A DNA stretch of 64,000 bases from Brevundimonas diminuta (GTDB lineage Bacteria > Pseudomonadota > Alphaproteobacteria > Caulobacterales > Caulobacteraceae): contig NZ_CP073063.1 in the NCBI RefSeq assembly GCF_022654015.1, positions 2,232,001 to 2,296,000 on the forward strand. The letters are read 5' to 3'. How positions within the stretch are numbered: the first letter of the stretch is position 1; each line of letters begins with the position of its first letter. The notes beneath the pieces are model-generated. The model was not told where the DNA came from and searched no databases. It saw nothing but the letters and a program-made list of their open reading frames with translations. The position numbers and the translations under genes are program-made. Below are positions 54,329-62,272 of this stretch, piece by piece.

Positions 54329-55843
54329 TCAGCGCGGCGAACGGGGCTTGCCGCCGGGTCCGCGTCCGCTCGTTCCCGATGGACCGGCCGGCTTGCCGCC
54401 GCCGCCCGTGCGAGGCTTGAAGTCGCGGCCGCCGCTCGGCTTTCCGCCAGGACCACCTGCGCGAGGGCCGGAACCGGCGCGTCCCGTCGGCTTGCCGCCG
54501 GGCTTGCCGCGCCGATCGTCGATGAACTGGTCGTCGCGCGGCTTGAAGGCGCGCTTGGGCCGATCTCCATCCTCACGCGCCGGGCGGTCCCCGGCCGGGG
54601 CCGTGCGCTCGCGCGGCTTGAAGCTCTTGGAGTGCTCGAACTTGGGCGCGGCCTTGGCCCAGCCTTCCTTCTTGGGCGGACGCTCGCGGCGCTCGACCGC
54701 ATCCGCCTGGGCCGTCTCGGCGGCGCGGACGCGGCTGGGTTTGCGCGACGGGTCCGACATGGCCGAACCCGACCGGCCCTTGACGATGGGCGTCGACACC
54801 CGACGGCCGGGGATGGGCGCGGGCGTCTCGACCGTATTGCCGGTCGGCAGGTTCTCGGGCCGGATGTAGTCGGCCAGCAGCTCGCGGATCACGCGCGGCC
54901 CGACCTCTTCCACCGACCCGACCGGCAGCACGTCCAGGCGGAACGGGCCGTAAGCCAGGCGGATCAGCCGGTTGACCGTCAGGCCGACGGACTCCAGCAC
55001 CTTTCTGACTTCGCGGTTCTTGCCCTCGGTGATCGAGACCGAGATCCACAGGTTCGCCGGCGCCTTGCCGTCCTCCGACTTGGACTCCTTGGCCTTGTCC
55101 AGCTTGGCCTCGATGGGACCATAGGACACGCCGTCCACGACCACGCCGTCCTTCAGCGCGTCCAGCTGTTCCTGGGTGATCTTGCCCCGCGCCCGCGCCC
55201 GGTATTGACGCACAAGCGAGGTCGAGGGCAGCTCCAGCGCCCGGCTCAGCTCGCCGTCGTTGGTAAGCAGCAGCAGGCCTTCGGTCGCTAGGTCGAGCCG
55301 TCCGACCGAGATCACGCGCGGCAGACCGGCCGGCAGGGCGTCGAACACCGTCGGGCGACCCGTCGGATCGCTATGGCTGGTCAACAGACCCGCCGGCTTG
55401 TGATAGCGCCAGACGCGCGTCGCCTGGGTCGAACCAATGGGCTTGCCGTCCACCGTGATCACGTCGTCGCGCGTCACCAGCGTCGCTGGCGTATCCAGGA
55501 TGCGGCCGTTGACCGCCACCTTGCCCAGACCGATCAGCCGCTCGACCTCGCGGCGCGAGGCGATGCCGGCGCGGGCCATGGTCTTGGCGATTCGCTCGGC
55601 GCGCAGGGGCGTTTCCGGCGTCTTGGACTTGCCGTCCTTGCCGCCGGCACGGTCGCTGCGGGGCCGATCAGGCTTGTCGCCGAAACGCTTGGCGCCGTCT
55701 TCGCGAGGGCCGCGCGGCTTGTCGCCGAATGATCTCGTCCCGTCGCCGCTCTTGCGGGGACCGGAGGATTTAAAGGGCCGGGGCGACCGTTCGTCTTGAC
55801 GGGCGCGGGGCTTCTTGTCGTTGTCGTCTGTATGGCGGACCAT
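54329..55843 (-). CDS. 23S rRNA pseudouridine synthase, RluB type, with long charged tails
   Basis: This 504-residue protein has an S4 RNA-binding domain (RIAKTMARAGIASRREVERLIGLGKVAVNG, residues about 83-130). The RsuA/RluB catalytic domain has ISVGRLDLATEGLLLLTNDG (Asp184), TEGKNREVRKVLE and RLIRLAYGPF. Residues 1-80 and the last 150 are rich in Lys, Arg, Gly and Pro (GDKPRGPREDGAKRFGDKP and similar) and look disordered and RNA-binding. RluB modifies helix 89 of 23S rRNA; RluE or RsuA are the alternatives. ATG 55843 makes its start overlap that of divergent tadA by 12 bases. Confidence 0.85.
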   Translation of the reverse strand: MVRHTDDNDKKPRARQDERSPRPFKSSGPRKSGDGTRSFGDKPRGPREDGAKRFGDKPDRPRSDRAGGKDGKSKTPETPLRAERIAKTMARAGIASRREVERLIGLGKVAVNGRILDTPATLVTRDDVITVDGKPIGSTQATRVWRYHKPAGLLTSHSDPTGRPTVFDALPAGLPRVISVGRLDLATEGLLLLTNDGELSRALELPSTSLVRQYRARARGKITQEQLDALKDGVVVDGVSYGPIEAKLDKAKESKSEDGKAPANLWISVSITEGKNREVRKVLESVGLTVNRLIRLAYGPFRLDVLPVGSVEEVGPRVIRELLADYIRPENLPTGNTVETPAPIPGRRVSTPIVKGRSGSAMSDPSRKPSRVRAAETAQADAVERRERPPKKEGWAKAAPKFEHSKSFKPRERTAPAGDRPAREDGDRPKRAFKPRDDQFIDDRRGKPGGKPTGRAGSGPRAGGPGGKPSGGRDFKPRTGGGGKPAGPSGTSGRGPGGKPRSPR

Positions 55844-56314
55844 GATGAGCGGTTCATGCGCATGGCGCTGGACCAAGCGCAAGCGGCGGCGGACGCAGGA
55901 GAGGTGCCCGTGGGCGCAATTCTTGTCGATCCTGCTTCAGGTGAGGTAATTTCGACCGGCGCCAACGGTCCGATTGCGGCCCACGACCCCACCGCCCACG
56001 CCGAGATCGTCGCCATGCGGCGCGCGGCGACGGCGCTGGACAACTATCGCCTGACCGGCCTGACCCTCTATGTGACGCTAGAGCCCTGCGCCATGTGCGC
56101 CGGCGCCATCAGCCATGCCCGCATCGGCCGCGTCGTGTGGGCCGCCGACGATGCCAAAGGCGGCGCTGTCATCCACGGTCCACGCCTGTTCGAACAACCA
56201 ACCTGCCACTGGCGCCCGACGACGGACTCAGGCCTTCTGGCAGACGAGGCGTCGTCGCTGCTCAAATCCTTCTTCCGTCAAAGACGGGGAACGGCGACAG
56301 GCGGCGCACGTTAG
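55832..56314 (+). CDS. tadA: tRNA-specific adenosine deaminase TadA
   Basis: This 160-residue zinc deaminase converts A34 to inosine in tRNA-Arg(ACG). The active site motifs are THAEIV-type PTAHAEIVAM and LEPCAMCAGAISHARI, with zinc-binding His and two Cys and a catalytic Glu. MRMALDQAQAAADAGEVPVGAILV is the normal TadA N-terminal region. ATG 55832 gives the normal length; ATG 55856 would remove the 5' overlap with the divergent pseudouridine-synthase gene and is a fair alternative. Confidence 0.92.
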   Translation: MADHDERFMRMALDQAQAAADAGEVPVGAILVDPASGEVISTGANGPIAAHDPTAHAEIVAMRRAATALDNYRLTGLTLYVTLEPCAMCAGAISHARIGRVVWAADDAKGGAVIHGPRLFEQPTCHWRPTTDSGLLADEASSLLKSFFRQRRGTATGGAR

Positions 56315-56364
56315 AACGCCGCGAAAAGCTGCGCCGTTGGGCGGGGCCGTGGAGGGAAAAGACC

Positions 56365-56790
56365 TTGTTCAAGCCGGATCTGCCGCAGTCGATCGTGTTC
56401 AGCGGCCTCGCCGCCCTGGCCCTCCTCACCGCCTGCGGCGCCGATCCCGACAAGGCGCCGCGCACTGGCGACGAGGTCAAGGAACGCGCCATCGAGGCCC
56501 AGACCGCCCGCCAGCGCACCGGCGCGGAAATCCAGGACCGCACCCTGAACCGCGTCGTGCACACCGTCTATCTTTGCGACAACGGCGAGCGCCTGTCGGT
56601 CGATTTCGACAACCCGCGCCAGATGGCCACCATCCGCAACTCTTCCGGCGAGGCCATCGACCTGTATCAGGAGCGCGCCGCCGACGGCATCTGGTACCGC
56701 GCCTCCAACGTCGAACTGCGCGGCAAAGGCGTCCTCGCCACCTGGTCGGTCGAAGGCCGCCAGCCGACGGAATGCCGGGCGGTGGACTAA
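56365..56790 (+). CDS. MliC-like lipoprotein (lysozyme-inhibitor fold)
   Basis: This 141-residue lipoprotein has a signal with lipobox LLTACG and then a charged helix. Its C-terminal domain of about 75 residues begins YLCDNGERLSVDFDNPRQMA and ends PTEC, with two cysteines placed as in MliC, the membrane-bound inhibitor of c-type lysozyme. The similarity is by pattern only; it may have another ligand. No ATG is suitable; TTG 56365, nine bases after GGAGG, is the likely start. Its stop overlaps the convergent GNAT gene stop by four bases. Confidence 0.65.
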   Translation: MFKPDLPQSIVFSGLAALALLTACGADPDKAPRTGDEVKERAIEAQTARQRTGAEIQDRTLNRVVHTVYLCDNGERLSVDFDNPRQMATIRNSSGEAIDLYQERAADGIWYRASNVELRGKGVLATWSVEGRQPTECRAVD

Positions 56791-57374
56791 GCGAACGCCG
56801 CTAAGCGCCGGTCCAGCGTCTGGCGCACCTCGGGCCAGTCGTCGTCGATGACAGCGAACATGGCGGTGTCGCGGGCCCGGCCGGTCCAGGTGATCTTGTG
56901 CTTCCTTAGCACGCCTTCGGCCTTGGCGCCCAGCTTCAGGATGGCGGCCTGGCTGTGGGCGTTGACGGCGTCGGTGATGATTTCGACCCGAACCGCGCCC
57001 GCATCGAAGGCATGACCGAGTAACAGCCGCTTGCAGGCCGGGTTGATCGCCCCGCCCCGCGCCTCGGGCCGATAGAAGGTCGAGCCGATCTCGCAGCGGC
57101 GATAGGCGGGGTTGATCTCGTACAGGCTGGTCGTCCCGACCACCGCCCCGTTCGAGCGCCGCCGCACCGCATAGGCGATCCGCGTCTGCGCCTGCATCGC
57201 CGCCAGCGCGGCATTCCACCAGACCTCGAAATGATCGCCATAGGCCGGCGCGACCATGATGTCCCAGGCCTCAGGATCGCAATCCAGCGCGGCCTTGACC
57301 TCGGCTTTCAGTCCTTCCTCGAACGGCTCCAGCCGCACGAAGCGGTCCTCCAGCGGGACCCCGGCGATCCGCAT
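56787..57374 (-). CDS. GNAT family N-acetyltransferase (RimJ/RimL-like)
   Basis: This 195-residue protein resembles RimJ/RimL-type acetyltransferases. VRLEPFEEGLKAEVKAAL starts it, IAYAVRRRSNGAVVGTTSLYEI forms the central strands, EARGGAINPACKRLLLGHAF is the acetyl-CoA pyrophosphate-binding segment, and VEIITDAVNAHSQAAILKLGAKAEGVLRKH is the conserved C-terminal part. Its target may be a protein N-terminus or a small amine. ATG 57374 overlaps the aroB stop by one base; GTG 57377 is also possible. It is the last gene of aroK-aroB-GNAT. Confidence 0.8.
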   Translation of the reverse strand: MRIAGVPLEDRFVRLEPFEEGLKAEVKAALDCDPEAWDIMVAPAYGDHFEVWWNAALAAMQAQTRIAYAVRRRSNGAVVGTTSLYEINPAYRRCEIGSTFYRPEARGGAINPACKRLLLGHAFDAGAVRVEIITDAVNAHSQAAILKLGAKAEGVLRKHKITWTGRARDTAMFAVIDDDWPEVRQTLDRRLAAFA

Positions 57375-58480
57375 CACGCGGTCGCGCCTTCCTCGATCAG
57401 GAAGGCCTGTACCTTGGCCGCATCCACGCCCTTGGCGACAAAGGCCTGGCCGATGCCGCGCGCCAGGATCAGGGTCAGCGCCCCGCCCTCGGCCTTCTTG
57501 TCGCCCGCCATCAGGGCAAGCAGACGGTCGGCCGCGAACGATCCCGCCTGATCCAGCCGCGTCGGCAGCCCAGCCGCCGCGACCACCGTTTCGACCCGTT
57601 CGACATCGGCGGCCGAAGACAGTCCTTCGCGCGCCGAATAGCGGAAGGCCATGCAGCAGCCCAAGGCGACCGCCTCGCCGTGCGCCAGCGCCCCTTCGTC
57701 GAAGCCGACCTCGGTCTCGATCGCATGGCCGAAAGTGTGGCCCAGATTCAGCAGGGCGCGCCGCCCCGCCTCCTTCTCGTCCTCGCCGACCACCGCGCTC
57801 TTGATCTCGACCGAGCGGATCACCGCCCGTTCCAGCGCCGCCGGATCGCCCTTGGCGCCCGCAGCCCCCTCGCCTGCCAGCCAGTCGAAGAACGACGCGT
57901 CGCAGATCAGTCCGTGCTTCAGCACCTCGGCCCAGCCGGACCTCACCTGGCGTTCCGGAAGCGTCGCCAGCACGTCGATGTCCGCCAGCACCAGACGCGG
58001 CTGATGAAAGGCGCCGACCAGGTTCTTGCCGCGCGGCGTATCGATGGCCGTCTTGCCGCCGACGGAGGAATCGACCTGGGCCAGCAGGGTCGTCGGGATC
58101 TGCACGAAGTCGATGCCGCGCATGAACAGCGCCGCCGCCAGGCCAGCCAGATCGCCCACGACCCCGCCGCCCAGGGCGATGACCACATCCTTGCGGTCCA
58201 GCCCGATCTCCAGCAGCCGGTCCAGCACGCGCTCCAGCTCGGCGAAGGACTTGGAGCCCTCGCCTGCCGGCACCGCCACGATCTCGCTGGTCACGCCCGC
58301 CGCCGTCAGCGACGCGGTCAGGGTCTGGGCGTGGATGCCCGCAACCGTCTCGTCGGTGACGATGACCGTCCGCCCCTTGGCCAACGGTGCGATGTGTGCG
58401 CCGGCCTGCGCCAGCAGCCCGCGCCCCACCACGACGTCATAGGCGGCAAAGGCCCCGCCGCTGACCGGAATGATCGTCAT
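57374..58480 (-). CDS. aroB: 3-dehydroquinate synthase
   Basis: This 368-residue NAD- and metal-dependent enzyme makes 3-dehydroquinate, the second step of the shikimate pathway. [23 protein letters not shown] is the NAD-binding block, [20 protein letters not shown] the substrate site, and [12 protein letters not shown] with GEAVALGC hold zinc ligands. The ATG overlaps the aroK stop by four bases, the common aroK-aroB pairing. Confidence 0.95.
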   Translation of the reverse strand: MTIIPVSGGAFAAYDVVVGRGLLAQAGAHIAPLAKGRTVIVTDETVAGIHAQTLTASLTAAGVTSEIVAVPAGEGSKSFAELERVLDRLLEIGLDRKDVVIALGGGVVGDLAGLAAALFMRGIDFVQIPTTLLAQVDSSVGGKTAIDTPRGKNLVGAFHQPRLVLADIDVLATLPERQVRSGWAEVLKHGLICDASFFDWLAGEGAAGAKGDPAALERAVIRSVEIKSAVVGEDEKEAGRRALLNLGHTFGHAIETEVGFDEGALAHGEAVALGCCMAFRYSAREGLSSAADVERVETVVAAAGLPTRLDQAGSFAADRLLALMAGDKKAEGGALTLILARGIGQAFVAKGVDAAKVQAFLIEEGATA

Positions 58481-59043
58481 TGCGGGGTCTCCGTGCGTCG
58501 TCTCTGGCGCCAGTGTCGGCGCAGGTTCTTGTGAATGGCGTCCACCGCCTGGCCGTGCGAGCCCTGCCCGACGTCCACGGTCACATCGGCCTCGCCGTAG
58601 ATGGGATAGCGGGCTTCGGCCAGGCCGGTCAGCACCTCCAGCGGGTCCTTGCCGCGCAACAGGGGCCGGGTGTCGCGGCGCGCCACCCGTTCCGCGATGA
58701 CCGCCAGATCGGCCCTCAGCCAGACCGTGTCGGCCTTGGCCTTCAGCAGCGCCCGCGTCTCCGGGTTCATCATCGCCCCGCCGCCGGTCGCCAGCACGAT
58801 GGGCGGCCCCTCCAGCAGGCGGCGGATCACCCGCGCCTCGCCCGCGCGGAACTCAGCCTCGCCCAGGGCGGCGAAGATTTCCGAAACCGTCATTCCGGCC
58901 GCCGCCTCGATCTCTACATCCCCGTCCGCAAACGGCAGTCGCAGCCGATTGGCCAGCCGACGACCGACCGACGATTTGCCCACCCCCATCAGGCCGACCA
59001 GGGCTATGGTGCGGGTCGGACCCGGATTCGCGCGCCGCCTCAT
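58477..59043 (-). CDS. aroK: Shikimate kinase
   Basis: This 188-residue kinase phosphorylates shikimate in aromatic amino acid synthesis. The P-loop is [17 protein letters not shown], the shikimate-binding region [21 protein letters not shown] and [13 protein letters not shown], the second glycine motif [10 protein letters not shown] and the lid region [11 protein letters not shown] 59043 after GGAG is the start; 60 upstream codons are unrelated. First gene of aroK-aroB, divergent from xerD. Confidence 0.95.
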   Translation of the reverse strand: MRRRANPGPTRTIALVGLMGVGKSSVGRRLANRLRLPFADGDVEIEAAAGMTVSEIFAALGEAEFRAGEARVIRRLLEGPPIVLATGGGAMMNPETRALLKAKADTVWLRADLAVIAERVARRDTRPLLRGKDPLEVLTGLAEARYPIYGEADVTVDVGQGSHGQAVDAIHKNLRRHWRQRRRTETPQ

Positions 59044-59168
59044 CCGGCGGCTCCGGCGGAACGGTCGGTCGAGAGGAAGGCGAAGGCGGCGGCGCGGGCA
59101 GGCATGATCCAGAAAACCTCTACACCAAGCCTGACCCTGCGCCAGTCGTTCAGGCCGAGGATCGCCGC

Positions 59169-60071
59169 ATGACGCCCCAGATCGAGGCCTTTCTGGAGAT
59201 GATGGCGGTCGAACGCGACGCATCGCCCCATACGTTGTCCGCCTATGGCCGCGATCTGGCGGACGCGGAGATGGCGCTGTCGGACGCCGGCGGGCTGATG
59301 AAGGCCGACGCCGAGGCCGTCGAGACCTGGTTCGCGGACCTGTCGCGGCGCGGCCTGTCCGCAGCCACCGCCGCCCGTCGTCGCTCCTCCGCGCGCCAGT
59401 TCTACCGCTTCGCCCTGGCCGAGGGTTGGCGCACCGACGATCCCTCGCGCCGCCTCGACGCGCCCAAACAGGGGCGGCCCCTGCCCAAGGTCTTGAGCCG
59501 CGTCGAGATCGACGCCCTGCTGGCCGCCTCGGCCGCCCGCGATGCGGCGGCGGGCCTGCGCCTGGTCGCCCTGGTCGAGATGGCCTACGCGTCCGGCCTG
59601 CGCGTGTCCGAACTGCTGGGGCTCAAAGTCGAGGCCGTTCGGCGCGACCCCGCCTATCTGATCGTGCGCGGCAAGGGCGGCAAGGAACGGCTCGCCCCCC
59701 TCAATGCCGCCGCCCGCGAAGCGATCAAGGCCTGGCTCATCGCGCGTGACGCCAAGCGAAAGCCTGATGCGCCCGACAGTCCCTGGCTCTTCCCCTCCTC
59801 CGGCCGCACCGGCCACCTGACCCCGCGCCGCTTCGCCCAGCTGCTGGACGAGGCCGCGATCACGGCCGGCATCGACCCCGCCCGCGTCAGCCCCCACGTC
59901 CTGCGCCACGCCTTCGCCACCCACCTGCTGGAAGGCGGCGCGGACCTGCGCGTCGTCCAGACCCTGCTGGGCCACGTCGATATCGCCACGACCCAGATCT
60001 ACACCCACGTCGCCACCGATCGCCTGGCCCAGGTCGTCCACCAAAACCACCCCTTGGCGCGCGACGACTGA
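59169..60071 (+). CDS. xerD: Tyrosine recombinase XerD-type
   Basis: This 300-residue recombinase resolves chromosome dimers at dif with XerC. The N-terminal SAM-like core-binding domain begins FLEMMAVERDASPHTLSAYGRDL. The catalytic residues are Arg in ASGLRVSELLGL, Lys in GKGGKERLAPL, HxxR in SPHVLRHAFATH, His in LLGHVDI and the nucleophile Tyr in TTQIYTHV. No attachment site, excisionase or phage genes accompany it, so it reads as the housekeeping enzyme rather than an integrase. XerC is the alternative name; its position upstream of accA favours XerD in this order, from memory. Confidence 0.85.
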   Translation: MTPQIEAFLEMMAVERDASPHTLSAYGRDLADAEMALSDAGGLMKADAEAVETWFADLSRRGLSAATAARRRSSARQFYRFALAEGWRTDDPSRRLDAPKQGRPLPKVLSRVEIDALLAASAARDAAAGLRLVALVEMAYASGLRVSELLGLKVEAVRRDPAYLIVRGKGGKERLAPLNAAAREAIKAWLIARDAKRKPDAPDSPWLFPSSGRTGHLTPRRFAQLLDEAAITAGIDPARVSPHVLRHAFATHLLEGGADLRVVQTLLGHVDIATTQIYTHVATDRLAQVVHQNHPLARDD

Positions 60072-60161
60072 ACCCCCGCTTGCCCGGCGGCGTTGACCTC
60101 TCTAGGTTCGCGCGCCTTCCCCAAGGGCGCTTTCGCCCGTTTACAGTTCCCGGACGCCTTG

Positions 60162-61109
60162 ATGGCCACGCACTATCTCGACTTCGAAAAGCCGATCGCC
60201 GATCTGGAAGCCAAGATCGAGGAGCTGTCGCTGCTGGCCGACACCTCGGGCGACATCGACCATGAGATCGAGGGCCTGCGCAAAAAGGCCGAACAGCTGC
60301 GCAAGAAGACCTACGCCGGCCTCGACCCCTGGATGAAGACCCAGGTCGCGCGTCATCCGCAGCGCCCACACTTCATCGATTACGTCCAGAGCCTGTTCAC
60401 CGACTGGAACGAGCTGCACGGTGACCGTCAGTTCGGCGACGACCAGGCCATCCTGGGCGGTCTGGCCCGGTTCCGCGGCCGGCCCGTCGTCATCATGGGC
60501 CACGAAAAGGGTCACGACACCGCGACCCGCATCACCCACAACTTCGGCATGGCGCGGCCCGAGGGCTATCGCAAGGCTGTGCGCCTGATGGATATGGCCG
60601 AGCAGTTCGGCCTGCCGGTCCTCAGCTTCATCGACACCGCCGGTGCCTATCCAGGCCTGGGCGCCGAGGAGCGCGGCCAGGCCGAGGCCATCGCCCGCTC
60701 GACCGAGCGCTGCCTGACCCTGGGCGTGCCCTCCATCGCCACCATTACGGGCGAAGGCGGTTCGGGCGGCGCCATCGCCATCGCCGCGGCCAGCCGTGTG
60801 CTGATGCTGGAGCACTCGATCTATTCGGTCATCTCGCCCGAGGGCGCCGCCGGCATCCTGTGGCGCGACGGCGCGCGGGCCAAGGACGCGGCCATGGCGA
60901 TGAAGATCACCGGGCCGGACCTGATGCAGCTGAAGATCGTCGACCGCCTGATCGACGAGCCTGTCGGCGGCGCCCATACCGATCGCGACACGGCCATGGC
61001 CAATGTCGGCGACGTGCTGGCCGAAGAGCTGAAGGGCTTCGACGGCCTGACGCCGCAGCAGATCAAGAAGCGTCGCGCGGATCGATTCTACGCCATCGGC
61101 GCCCTCTGA
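60162..61109 (+). CDS. accA: Acetyl-CoA carboxylase carboxyltransferase subunit alpha
   Basis: This 315-residue subunit, with AccD, transfers carboxyl from biotin to acetyl-CoA to give malonyl-CoA for fatty acid synthesis. HYLDFEKPIADLEAKIEEL opens the protein; LDPWMKTQVARHPQRPHFIDYV, FIDTAGAYPGLGAEERGQAEAIA and GEGGSGGAIAIAAASRVLMLEHSIYSVISPEG are diagnostic. ATG 60162 is the start; the open frame begins earlier, at 60093, without similarity. Confidence 0.95.
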   Translation: MATHYLDFEKPIADLEAKIEELSLLADTSGDIDHEIEGLRKKAEQLRKKTYAGLDPWMKTQVARHPQRPHFIDYVQSLFTDWNELHGDRQFGDDQAILGGLARFRGRPVVIMGHEKGHDTATRITHNFGMARPEGYRKAVRLMDMAEQFGLPVLSFIDTAGAYPGLGAEERGQAEAIARSTERCLTLGVPSIATITGEGGSGGAIAIAAASRVLMLEHSIYSVISPEGAAGILWRDGARAKDAAMAMKITGPDLMQLKIVDRLIDEPVGGAHTDRDTAMANVGDVLAEELKGFDGLTPQQIKKRRADRFYAIGAL

Positions 61110-61244
61110 CGCCCGGTCGCTCTGGCCGACCAGCGTTAACGCAGCATCCACCCTCGTCTGCCAAGCTCGGCGCTTCGTTCAGGGGCATCGGGGTTTGCGA
61201 CCGGCCATGAGTTCAGCGGCGGCAAAGACCGGGGCCTTCGCGCC

Positions 61245-61796
61245 ATGAGCGGCGGCGAGTCCTTGCGTGAAAGCGCCGTCTTCAACCTGGCCGGGGCGAT
61301 CACGATGATCGTCGATGATTCGCCTTTCTCCCTGACCCTGACGTCTAACGCCCTGACCGGTTTCGGCATCCGGCCGACCTATGCGTGCGGCACGGGCATG
61401 GAAGCCAAGAAGCTGCTGACCGACAAGCCCGTCGATCTGCTGGTCGTCGATACCGACATGCCCGACATCGACGGGTTCGAACTGGTGCGCTGGCTGCGTC
61501 GCTCCGGCCCCAATCCCAACGCCTTCACCCCCGTCATCATGACCGCCAGCCACATTCGTCGCGGGCGCGTCGCCGAGGCGCGGGACTGCGGCGCCAACTT
61601 CGTCGTCACCAAGCCCTTCAGCCCGGCCCTTCTGCTGGAGCGCATCCTTTGGGTGGCGCGCGACAGCCGGCCCTTCTTGGAGGTCGGCGACTACCTGGGG
61701 CCGGATCGCCGGTTCCGGCACACCGGCTATGAAGGCGTGGAACGTCGCGCCGACATGATCCGCAAGGCGAAGGGGATGGAGAGTCTGGCCCTATGA
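61245..61796 (+). CDS. Receiver-domain protein (CheY-like) with a short C-terminal extension
   Basis: This 183-residue protein has a receiver domain: the acidic pair in MIVDDSPF, phosphoacceptor Asp69 in VVDTDMPDIDG, Thr/Ser in IMTASH and Lys in VTKPFSP. A C-terminal tail (GPDRRFRHTGYEGVERRADMIRK) is basic and has no known output domain. It could act like a CheY or as a phosphorelay step. ATG 61245 follows no strong ribosome-binding site. Its stop overlaps the next gene's ATG, pairing it with an unrecognised 159-residue protein. Confidence 0.8.
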   Translation: MSGGESLRESAVFNLAGAITMIVDDSPFSLTLTSNALTGFGIRPTYACGTGMEAKKLLTDKPVDLLVVDTDMPDIDGFELVRWLRRSGPNPNAFTPVIMTASHIRRGRVAEARDCGANFVVTKPFSPALLLERILWVARDSRPFLEVGDYLGPDRRFRHTGYEGVERRADMIRKAKGMESLAL

Positions 61797-62272
61797 CCGT
61801 CATCACCCACACTCAGCGCAAGTCGCGTCTGGCAGAGATGCTGGATCGCCCCGGCGGCGTCAGCGTCGGGGTCGCCCTGGCCCAGGCCCGCGCCAATCTG
61901 GACGGACTTCAGGAACAGGCCCGCGCCATCATCGGCGACAATATCGCGGCTCTGCTGGCCAAGCCCGATCCAAACCTGATCGAGCCGATGCGGCTGGATC
62001 AGGCCTATTCCGCCTCCAGCCAGATCATCGATGCGGCCAGCCCGTTCGAGATGGACGACCTGTGCACGGCGGCCAAGGGCCTGTGCGACCTGCTGGACGC
62101 CGCGCCGCGTCAGGGCGGTTTCGACTGGCGCATCGCCACGGTCCACGCCCAGGCGATGAAGCTGTTGCTGGCGCTGCCGCCGCAAGAGCAGGCCGCGCGG
62201 ACCGCCATCCTGACGAACCTGCATGAGGTTCTGAGAAAGAAGCTGCCGACCCCCGATCAGTCGGCCATCTGA
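61793..62272 (+). CDS. Unrecognised protein paired with the receiver-domain gene
   Basis: This 159-residue protein is mainly helical by composition (VALAQARANLDGLQEQARAIIGDNIAALL, EMDDLCTAAKGLCDLLDAAP, DWRIATVHAQAMKLLLALPP). There is no signal peptide, membrane segment or motif I recognise. It overlaps the receiver gene by four bases, so it is probably its partner or target; a helical scaffold resembling a phosphotransfer protein would fit, but I see no clear His-containing phosphotransfer motif. Its last 16 bases overlap the convergent ABC exporter gene. Confidence 0.7.
   Translation: MTVITHTQRKSRLAEMLDRPGGVSVGVALAQARANLDGLQEQARAIIGDNIAALLAKPDPNLIEPMRLDQAYSASSQIIDAASPFEMDDLCTAAKGLCDLLDAAPRQGGFDWRIATVHAQAMKLLLALPPQEQAARTAILTNLHEVLRKKLPTPDQSAI

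Noticed and set aside
59169..60071. Tyrosine recombinase as a phage or island integrase
   Set aside because: Length, motifs and housekeeping neighbours (aroK, accA) fit XerD, and no attachment site or mobile genes were found.
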